From Branchiostoma floridae (Eukaryota > Chordata > Leptocardii > Amphioxiformes > Branchiostomatidae): a stretch of 64,000 nucleotides of DNA. The DNA is taken from positions 23,439,406 through 23,503,405 of the forward strand of contig NC_049985.1 of assembly GCF_000003815.2 (NCBI RefSeq), read 5' to 3'. The notes below the pieces were generated by a model that had not been told where the DNA came from, made no database searches, and saw only the letters and a list, made by a program, of their open reading frames with translations. The position numbers and the translations under genes are program-made. Position 1 is the stretch's first letter, and each line of letters begins with the position of its first letter. Shown here piece by piece: positions 41,701-52,900 of this stretch.

Positions 41701-43927
41701 TCCACCTCGTCTCCAGATGCAGTGTAACGGTCCCAACTACTCCGCTTTTTCTTGCTGAGACTCTTGACTGCTGGGGTGGAGTACAAGTTCTTCTTACATG
41801 AGTTCTTGCTCGTCAGAGGGATATTTGAAGTAATACTGGTTTGTAGAATGCTAATTAAATCACTGTACGCCTCGTCGAAGGACTTGTTCATGAGCCTGGT
41901 GTCCCAGTCAATACCAGATAAGTCTGCAGCCATATTGACGTAGTCACCGCGGTATAGGCTGAGTCTTGGCGTTGGATTGTCCTTTCTCTCGGAGTATAGT
42001 CTGGTTTCAAACTGCAGCCTTATATGGTCACTATGTCCAATACCAGGTAGGTACTCAATGTTTTCCACCATTCCATCTTCATTTGTCAGAACTAGATCGA
42101 GAATGTTCGGTAACTCACCGGGTCTGTATCTAGTGGGCTTGAAGACATGTCGGTACAGAAGGTTTTCATGCACACAACGAAGAAAAAGGTGGGATGGGTG
42201 AGCGTCATTTGCACATGAGGTTGCTTGTTCCCAGTCGATTTCAGGATAGTTGAAATCACCAGCGATTACGAGGTGCGTAGGACTAGTCCCCGTGACTACT
42301 TGTAGAAGTTGTGCCAAGTGTTCAGTTGACGACTTTGGGTCAGAAGACGGGCTTCTGTAGATGCCTCCTATTAATAGTTTATCGCGTCCTCTCAAACGTA
42401 CTTGCACCCACAGGTGCTCCTGGAACTCAATGTCACTGTAGGAGACTTCAGTTGCATCAATGTAGTCTGCTGTGTAGATCACAATCCCTCGCTTTCCTAG
42501 TGTTCCAAGATTTCCCTGGTCAGGGTCAAAGTTCATGTGAGCTGTGAATCCGGGGATGGTGATTCTAGCTGCTCCAATAGGTAATCTCTGAGCCTTGGGG
42601 ATCGCTTCCGTTAGAATTATCACATCAGGCTTTTTTGTTGATATGGCTAACGTCAGGTCGTCCCTTTTGTTTGGAAGTTGATCAATGTTTGTGTACATAA
42701 TGTTCAGTTTACTCTCCTCCTTCCTGTTGCTACATGATAGATGGTTGTGGTTGTCGAGTCAGGCCTGGGATTGGTCGTTGTTGCCGTCCCGCGGCTGTGA
42801 TTCCCCAATGTTGTCTGTGTGCACACTATTCGTCCGCGTCTGATGACCAGATTTGCTTCTCCTGCTTCTCGTCGAGATTTGAGCTCTTGTCGCAACTTTT
42901 TATCCACTTCCCTCTCTTTTGGCGTCATATCGGGCACAATATACACTCTACTCCACCGAGTGCTGTTTCTCAAGTCTTTTGCTCTCCTGAGGATCAAGGC
43001 CCTGCTCAAAGTGTCGTCATTGTCTATTTTGATCAGGAGCGGTCTTGGCTTCTCAGGATTCCTCCTTCCCAGTCTGTAGGCTGCTTGTACCTTGGGGATG
43101 AGGTTGAATTCTTCTTTAGTGATGTCTGTGAAGACCTTTGTATCACTCAGCGTGCTGCCGGTCGAGTCGTTTAAATCCTCTGGAACATTGAAAACTACTT
43201 TTTTTTATATCAAACCGAGTCGTTATATTAGAATATACTTGGAGTTTATTGTTGTTTCTTATTTTCTGTCTCCATTCAGAGAGGAATATGTTCTTCATGT
43301 GCTCCTAAAAGGTCCCTTTACACGAGAAGGAATCAGCCGGAATGCCGTCAGAATGAAAATTCTTTCCTATTCCTGGGACTTCGTAGTGTATACTAGAAAT
43401 TCTCCGGGCATTCCAGATATTTGTACCCGTTTTTTTGACTGGCCCAAAAGTTTTGAAAAACTTTCGAGGTGCATTTGAACGGCATTCAAAGTATATTCTA
43501 AGTGTATTTCAACTATTCCAACTGCAGTATGACCGTATTCTACAGTATTCCAACATTATTCGAAACATCCTTATCTCATTCGATGCTGAATCGAAACAGA
43601 AACCACTACGAATCCTGTCAGAATGTGACCAAAAGAATATAATAATTTATTATCTGGAATGTTGTGTAAAAAATACACTACGAATTCCCAGGAATATAAA
43701 GAATTTTCATTTTGACAGCATTTTGGCTCATTCCTTCTCGTGTGAATGGGATATGATTCTCAACCGAATGTGGCACGAAGTTTGCTTTATTCCGGCTAAT
43801 TTCTTTTCAGTGTGAAGGCCCTATAAAGGTGCGTGTGTGTCAGTAGGCGCGTGTATGAACAGCATAACTTCTTGTAACATTCATCATTTCTACCAGAAAG
43901 GAATGAGTAGAGCAATTCAAGGACTGA

Positions 43928-43997
<70 letters not shown>

Positions 43998-46900
43998 GGG
44001 CACATCTGTGCGTGAACGAAAAGTACAAAAGTTCTTAATGGATTGGAATGACATTTCCCTTTTTGGAAATTTTATAACTTGCTTTCATCTGATATTTACA
44101 GAACCCATCGAAAATACCACACAAAGTGGACACGATAGACAGCCAACTGCAGATGATACAGACAAGATGGACCGTAACGGTGCCCGCCTGTTGGAGAACC
44201 CGACGTACGCGGCGGGTGTGTTGCATCAAGACGATAGTGGTACGTTTTGTTGTTTGTTTCTACTTACCACAAATAAATTAGAACACCAACTTTAAGGGAG
44301 TGTTTTAAATCATAAATTTGCTTTTCCCTTCGATTAGTATCTAGATATATTGCAGGCTCTATATATGATGTTATATGTTATTAATTATTAGTATGAAACC
44401 GTTGTTGACATAGTTTACTATACTATTGAAATGCTCATGAATAGTGCGTACTTTGACAAAATTATGGGCATCTCTTTGTCTTCCTGAAATGTTAAGTAGT
44501 TTGTGCTGGCTTCTTATCTACCTTATGATTGGTGATAAAATAACCCTCCATTCACCGTGTTATTTTTTCATGACAGTCATAAAAGGAAGTATCATAAAGT
44601 AAGATAAAAAGGTTTTGCGTTTATATATGGCTCTCGCGAAAACAATTTGACAGCCGTTATGAAATAGAGATGGAATATTTTCTGCTCACAGATAACAATG
44701 AGGCTGCAGAAAGTTGCGTGTTTCCGAGAAAATTTGACGTGACATCCCTCCGTTCCTTTGTGATGCTACTCGTCATCATCGCCATTGGTATTGGTGCAGG
44801 AGCTGGTCTCGTCATATTCTTCACAACCGTGCAGGAGACTCATCCTCCAACACTCAACAGTTCTCTGGAGTGGAGTGGTACATCAAGCCGACCAGTGTCA
44901 CCATTCCCCGCCATCCCTACCGGTTCTACAATGGAAAACAAAAATGGAAAACCCCCGGTTGGTTACCTTGACCTTGTATTGAACGTTCAGTTTAAGACCA
45001 CTACAGTTTTTTTTTCATGTCAAACAAGAAGCAGCTATTAAGGGCTTGCTTTTGAGGCCTGTGCCAAATTTCATGTAGTATAATGCAAGAACGGCTTACG
45101 CTAGCTAGAGCCACTAAATTTTGTTAGTTTTCCTAAAATACTGTTGGCAACAATTTCACAAAGGTTTTAGAAAATTCCATTTTCTCGTGTTGCCATGGCA
45201 TTAGTTGACAGGCATTTTTGACAAAAATCGCTAATTTTGGTCCCAACACTGTATTTTTCTCGTTTATCTGCTAGATTACTGGTATTTTCTTACATGTATA
45301 GATAGAATCTTATGTTATCTAGAATATCTGTCATACTCAAATAGGCATAAATTATGCTAATTTTATGACGTCATCAGCCAAAATCTGAGATGGTGGCCAA
45401 TATGACCAGATTAAGAATAACTAGTTATTATCCCTTAGAATTTGTAACTACCTGTTATTTTTCCTTTTCCTGATCTATTTCCATTTCATTTTGCGATTAT
45501 TCGTTGCAAAAAGAAGTATTTTTGAAAATTTAAGGTGGTGGATATAAGATGGCCGGGCACAACTGCTATCTTAGATGTGCATGACGTTATTTTTGACGTC
45601 ATTGTTGTTGCTATTTGCAACACAAGTTGTAAAAACATCATAAATTCTGTCATATTTACTTGCCGTTACATTTTCATAGCATACCTTGAAGGTTTCTGGG
45701 AATACCTTTTTTCTTGGGTCCAGCCAATACAATCAAAATGATGACGTCATAATTACGTCACATTATATCATGATAGCAGGCTAGATGAAAATAATGTATA
45801 CGTCAATAGTTGTACATCTATTGAACGCAGTCTTCTTCGGCACACGGCCCCTTCTAATTCTTCTTTAGACAGGTCTTCTTGACAAGATGTTTCGTCACGG
45901 TAGATCAAGTTCGATTTGCACTGACATGACAAGTTTACTCAGTGCCGATGGAAACTGTTCATTATGTACTAATAACAACGACAGACTAGTCGCTGCAAGG
46001 TATACAGAAAAATATAAAAGAGGGTTATGTACCGAATACTATATATGTTCAATAACAATAAGTTATATTTTGATATCTATATCTTTCACAGACCATGATG
46101 ATTGTGACGGAAGATCCAACCAATGCAACAGCGTTCCTTTCAAGGAAGACAGCTGATGGTATGACGCTGCCAGCTAACGTAAGAAAAAGTCAAAGGCTTT
46201 TGAAATGCCCTAGCCTACATTGTTTAATAAATCACTGTTTACATGTATTAAGGTGTTATCTTAAACACAAAAGCTTTCTATGTCGAAAAATTGTAGTCTT
46301 AGCCTAAGATACACAAGGTAACAGTTTCTCAAACAACTGGATAAAGTTTGCTTGAGATTGTAACCTTGCGTAACTCTATTTGATAGAAGATGTCCAGTGC
46401 CACTATGGTATGTAAATGATGTTGTGACGTCACTGTAATGACATCACTGTTGATAGGAATACCATGATGCTCTTCTGTCAGTTTCCACCATGATGGACGC
46501 GTTGGACGTGAATAATAGCCTCTTCCAATAAAGTTGCATCCTCGCCTTTGAGTCAGTCATCCCGCATCCCCTGGTTAAATAATGACGCGACCAATTTAAC
46601 AGTCTTGCCTACATGGATAACATCTTTGAAACGAGTGCTACTCGATTTTGGAAACGAGCATGTTTCTGCAGGCAAAGACAGTCGGCAACTAAAGATAAAG
46701 TAAGAAAATGTTAAAGATCTGTGAAACGCCCTGCACTAAAATGCAGTTTTGTACTCTACAGTGATACAAACATACTTGTACTATTATTTTTCACCAGGTT
46801 TTGACACATTCTGTGGAAAGTACAGGGTTGGACCAGCTTCGGACGACTACAAAGCAACAACCTTTAACGACCCTTGAAGGTATGACACTCAGGCGACAAA

Positions 46901-49900
46901 TTAGTTGTCCTTATAGAAATTTTTTGCGTGTCCCAATATGAAGGTCAATCGCATATAACTTGAGCACCTGTTGATGGACATACATGATATTTGGTATTTG
47001 AGCAGCGGTTGCAGAAACAAAGGTCCCGTCGGCACTGCAGCGGTGCGAGTTTGTTTATGTGTGTGTTTGCGTACAGGATAACTCGAGTCTTTGTGGGTCG
47101 TTTTGTATGCTTTTTAGTAGTTATGTGGGAGTTGGGGAATCAAAGGTCAAGTTCGATTATGGGCCTCCTGACGCTTTCCGTTGGCACTGCAGCAAGGCAA
47201 GTGTGTTTGTGTTTGTGTTTGCGTACAAGATAACTCGAGACGTTGAGGGTCGTTTTGCATGATTTTTGGTAGTTATGTTGGGGGTGGTAAAAAAAAAGGT
47301 CAAATTCGATCATGGGCTTCCTAGCGGTAAGTTACGGTACTGCAGGGATGTTGAAAGATATTGTTAAAATTTTTCTGAAATGCCAGGTTAATTATTTTTA
47401 AGTAGTGGATACGTCTTCGGACAGGGAGTATGTCGTGTAAGTTTGGTCCCCCTGGCAGCCTTTATAAAATGGCAGGGGCCGATTTTGTTTTAGATTTTGA
47501 AAGGGAATAACTCAAAAAAGGTTGGACGGCTTGTCATTATAGTAGATATGTTGATAAATTGGGTGATAATTTCTATAATCAAGTTATTAGTATGTTAATC
47601 CGTGGCTAATTTGCATAATTAATCAATAGAGTTTACAGATCTCCTGCATTACTTGATAAGACCTGATTTTGGGTACAGTAGCTGCCTTCTCGGGGCTTCT
47701 TATTGTTTTGGTTGGTGAGCTCAATATAGGTCAGGAAAACAAACAATTGTCAAACATTTATTTTTCAAAGAAATGGAGAAGGGGCACATGTCATGGCATG
47801 GCTTTTAGTGTTAGGTACAATGCTAATCTAAGGCTGGAGGTAAGCAGTGTAGGTTTGGGCCCCACAGAGCCTTTTTTGTTATTGAAGGGATTGGTTTATA
47901 TAGTGCCAGATTTTGAAAGGGAATAACTTTACAAGGCATTGACGGATCGTCATGATTTTTGGTTTGTAGATAGCTTAAGTTATGTTTCATATATTTAAAT
48001 ATCATTATGCAAATCAAAATCCGTTCGCATGATTAAGTTTAAACCCACTTTATAAAACAGTTTTAGGACTATTCCAACATGTAACATTTTTTTACTGACA
48101 AAGAGGACAACACTATAGATAAATATTATGTTAATGAAGAGCTAATTTACATAATGATGAGAAATGCTATAATCAGTTGTAAATGACGGGAATGTCTTGT
48201 AGCATTTGTAAGTTATGTACGGGTGAGCATCATCGACTAATAATTATGCAAATGAGGGTCTTATTTACATAAATTATTCCTTCTTTCTAAAAGATAGGTT
48301 GTGTACGTCAGTTATCTGGGCGGAGGAGATTTTTGTCTCCAAGCAGACATGTTAGCTAGATTAAAAAATAGAAGAATTTGGCCAAATAATTTGCCATGGG
48401 ATAGCGTGGTGGTTAATAGGCCTTGTTTATGAATAAGCTTTAATCACTTTGACGCTGGAATTCAGTTGGGATGGGTAAAAGGAAATTTTCAACCGCTATA
48501 TACGCACTTTCATGCAGCCGTTTAATTCTGGTAGGTACTCTGGTAATACATGGATGAGACCTTAAGACTTTGCACTCTCCATAATAAGCCTTGATTATTT
48601 GGCGAAGGTATGTGTTTCGTGAAACTCTAGTTCGAGCAAAAAAAAAGGTACACTGCGCACGCCAGAGCGGCGCGGTCGAAACTTAGAATACCTGATTCGG
48701 ACGTTGGAACATTGCTTGTTGCGCCCGGAACCGTGCTTTGTCCGGAAATATGCCAAGGCCCCGCGTGTCCAGAACCGTGCCTGGGGCAAAAGCACGTTTT
48801 GGGACACGCGGGAACTGTCCCGAACCGTGCCTAATCGCGCACAAATCTGGGCACACAGGGGACCTTATACACTACAAGGTGAATAAATGTGAAAATTATG
48901 TGAATCTGTCGCAAAATTCCAAGAAAAAAAAGTGATATAATGTGAACCATTTTGAGGTTCAACAGTATCACATTTTATCACATAATCACATAGAATAACA
49001 TTCATGTCACAATTCTGAATGCTAGCACAGAAATTGAGCTTTATGTGAAAAATGTTATCTAAAGGTGACATTGGCTGTGCACCCATTATGTGAAATAATG
49101 TGACAGTCCGTACCACAGGTATGGGGAAATATATTACATTCGTAATGTTTCTTCTTCTTTCTGTTTCTCCTGTCCAATCTTCAAAGCACTTCATCTCTGT
49201 CTTTCTTGGACCGAATGATTTGAAATGGAGTGGGCTGATACCTCCAGGCATCTTTTTTTTTACATATCTGCCTTTAAAGCTGTATATTTTGGCCCGCTGA
49301 TATTACAACTGAATGATCCGGTACAGAGGTGCCTTGATCATATGTCAATTCAGATTCATAACACTTTTGGCATACAGTACAAAAAATGCTCAATTTTTGC
49401 AATTTTGGCAGTTTTTTGACAAAGAAAGTACATTTTTGGCTCGTAAACCCTGGTTTGATATTCAAATGACCTGCAATTTGTTATAAGAGTGCCCTGGGCA
49501 TGTTCGCACATAGATTCAATAACATTATTCACATACAGTATCAACAAAATGCTTAATTTTTGCACATTTTTTTAACTAAAAAAGGAAATTTTTGGCCCCT
49601 GTACCCAGGTTTTACAACTAAATTACCTAAATTCTGGTAAATGGGTGCACTAGATATTGATCAAAATGGCCCATCTATGATTTTGGTCATGAACCACTTC
49701 AAAATGATTTACATGTAGTCGGGGATTTTGGGTCATTTTCAAATTGGCCAGAGGTCAACGACCTTCTCTTTCAGGTGCTAGGCCTGGACAAGTCTATAAC
49801 TTAATCAAAGAGGCAGCCAATGATCTAGCCTGAATCAAAGACCTGAGGAGGATTTGGAAGCCAATCAGCGAGGCTGGTGTAATCTGGAAGAGTCCATTTA

Positions 49901-52900
49901 TGCACGGGGAACTTTAAAAAATAATTCAAATATGGACTTATACAATTTGCTTATACAATAGGCCATGTTTTCAGTGGGAGTCTTTCTGCACTGGTCTATT
50001 TTGCAATTCAAATGTGGTGTGCTGTAAGATTCGATTCTTGCACGGAGAGGGCATTTTCTAAAATTCATTTTGTACTTAGGTGGTCATGTCAAAGTCCTAT
50101 TTTAGCGGGTTTGTTTTTTACATAGGGATATCACAGGTAGAGTCCATTATTGCACGGAGGCGGAATTTTCCTCAAATTCAGTTTTGGACGGTTGATGATT
50201 CAAAATTCCATTTTTTTAGCGGAAGTGTTTTTGGACTGGTCTATTTTACCTTTTTAAATGGGGTGCATTAGAAGAGTCTATTCTTGCACGGAGGGGATTT
50301 TTTAAGAATCATTTTTGGGCTACTCACTCTCACTCATATTCGCCGCATATCAGACTTCGCTGAGGCGGGCCGTCATCGTTCTCCAAGTCTTCCAGGGCTA
50401 CTGTGTGTTTAGTAGAAGTTATTTTAAGCAGAAGTGTTCCATTTTCGCACAGGGGTGATTTTGGAACAGTCTATTGTTGTATGGGGAGGGAGATGGCTGA
50501 AATATGCTGTATTTGCTCTCAAACAAATGTCGGCCTTTTTAATGTTTGTTTATTGACGCGGCGTAAAGAAAAACATCCGAAACATATCGCAGTTGTCTAC
50601 TTTCCACTACGGTTCATTTTCAGGGAAAGGCAACCTGGCTATTAATAAGACAGCGACCCAGAGTTCCGACTATGTTCACTGGGGGGAAGCCTTGGGTGCC
50701 GGAAAGGCTGTTGATGGTTCCAGAGCGACGGACATTAAGCCAGGAAAAGCGTGCGCTCACACCAAATATGAGTATCAACCATGGTGGAAGGTGGATTTGT
50801 CACGTACCTACATAATAAAGAAGATCAGCATTCTAAACAGGGGCGACTGCTGTGGTAAGTTTGAGTCGAACCAAATAACCCAGCATCTATAGTTAGCTTT
50901 TACTATATTTAGACTAGTGTAGACACTTTTGATATTGTATTTTACACTGTTTGAATCTTTTATGTTACCTGCAATTAGCCCGCGGGCAAGAATTTGCAAT
51001 AAACTTGATAATTAAATGATAATTAAATATATTCATCTTTATCTTATCTTATTCCACGCAATAATGGTGGATTTCTACAGAACAACATTATTGTAATTAT
51101 CATAAACGGATTTGAGAAGCTTAAAAGAATTTGATAAGCAGTTCAAATTTCGAAGAGCACTGGGCACAGATAAATTTTCACGACTTTGTCAATAAGATGA
51201 CGTTGAAGTTGATTTGATAGGAATTTAAACCATGTGAGAATAAGTAAATACCTCTACAGAGGTTTAGTGTGCTTTTAAAAAGCTAGGCTAATACTTATTC
51301 AGCTTGGTCTTGAAAGACGCAAATGGGTTACATTTTGTAGATTTTTTGGTGTTATTGTTATATTATTGTGTTGGCCAACTACTCTCTCTTAACAGTCAGG
51401 GCCTGAATTGCGAGGAGCTGACAATAGGCGCGGGGATAAATCGCAAGGGTTTGTAGAAAGCTGCCATTCGGCGCCACTCAGGTGACCTCAATACGACAGT
51501 AATTGCCCTAGATGTGGCCATTGGACTGTAGGTTTTGAACCACTCACATCGGGAAGGACCCCTACTCTTTTCGAGAAGTGTGGTGGGATCTTTAACCCTA
51601 TTCAGACCGGGCTTTTTTGATCATCCCTGGACCGGGGGGGGGGCTTTTGAGGCCCTCCACTTCTAAGTCCTCTAACTCTTGAACGACGTGCCGTAGGGCC
51701 ACCAAATTTTTAGGATAAGATATCGACATAACATCTGACAAGTATTTGACGTTTGACGTTACGTTGACGTAAGATGACGTAATTATGACGTCATCAATTT
51801 GATTATATTGACCGGACCGATGAAAAACGATGCTGAAAGATGTTGAAAGGTGCAATTACATCTATGAATGTTTGTATTTGCAGGAGAAAGATTGAAGAAC
51901 TTCACGGTGCGCGTCGGCCTGAATGAGGACTTTGCCCTGAATGATCAGTGCGGAGAGATGTACACGGACACACCAAAGGATGGGCAGACTATCGTGGTGT
52001 ACTGCAGTCTGCCGATATCCGGCCGTTATGTGTCCGTACAGCTGATGGGACGGGAAGACGCCTTGTCACTGTGCGAGGTGGAGGTGTATGCTGAGACAGG
52101 TCAGAAACACTTTAATATGACATGTTTATTAGCATGAAACGTCATCTGTGTTGCGTTTGTATAATCCATATTGAAGTTTTGTAACTGTCATCCAATACAA
52201 GAAATTGCTAACCTCGACTTTAACATCTATGTTTTGCTGACACAAATATGACATCAACTATACCCAAGTCTGGGGCGCATATGTGGTAGGCACTGAGCAC
52301 TGAGGGTCCGGGAAAGAGTTCGATTTCTGGATTTACACATTCTTCTCAATTATCATACAAATGAAGCCCCGGTTTTCATACAATACATTTCAGCATTTTA
52401 ATTATCACCTATGGTATGTACATACCAAAAATAATGCAAATCCACCAACCCCTCTTTGACTAATTCTCTTCCAAAGATAACAACAAAATCGCCCACTGCA
52501 GCTCAAAACAAGCCACCAGCGGGCCCAAACTTACATGACTTACTCCCTACCCAAAGACGTCTCCACTAGCCAAAAATCCTGAACCTGCCACTTGAAGGTA
52601 CTGTAAATGCATTTAAGTTCGCGGGGATCTAATTTCGCGGTAGCGGGAAAAGGGACTTTTCGTGGTGGTTTTAATTTCGCGGAAGCACCATGCATCGTAG
52701 TATCTTAATGCCCTTGAAAAATGTTAGCGGTGGTTTTAAATTCGCGGTGAAATGGCAAACGCGAAAACCGCGAACATAAATCCACCGCGAACATTTCTGC
52801 ATTTACAGTACCTTCCACTCCAACTTTGACGCTCCGCTGCAGTACAGCAACTTGTCGCCAGGACGCCCATTATCGAACTTGACCTTCGTTTTCCAAACCC

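Larger units (their letters stand above)
39685..43198 (-). mobile_element. CR1/L2-like non-LTR retrotransposon, 5' truncated
   Basis: Minus-strand element with the C-terminal part of ORF1 followed by ORF2 (endonuclease and reverse transcriptase) and a 3' UTR ending in a short TGATATGATATG-type tail near 39685. Genes A, B and D have a T-rich stretch with no insert at this point, which sets the boundaries. At least three frameshifts (near 41370, 40145 and 39960) make this copy non-autonomous. Confidence 0.85.

Noticed and set aside
43796-44028. Thr/His-rich minus-strand frames over the TG tract
   Set aside because: Produced by the dinucleotide repeat; the same happens at 23619, 24924, 36689, 38724 and 60251.
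48595-48890. GC-rich stretch with repeated GAACCGTGCC as a structural RNA gene
   Set aside because: No recognisable snRNA or other RNA consensus, and no promoter elements; left as unexplained sequence.
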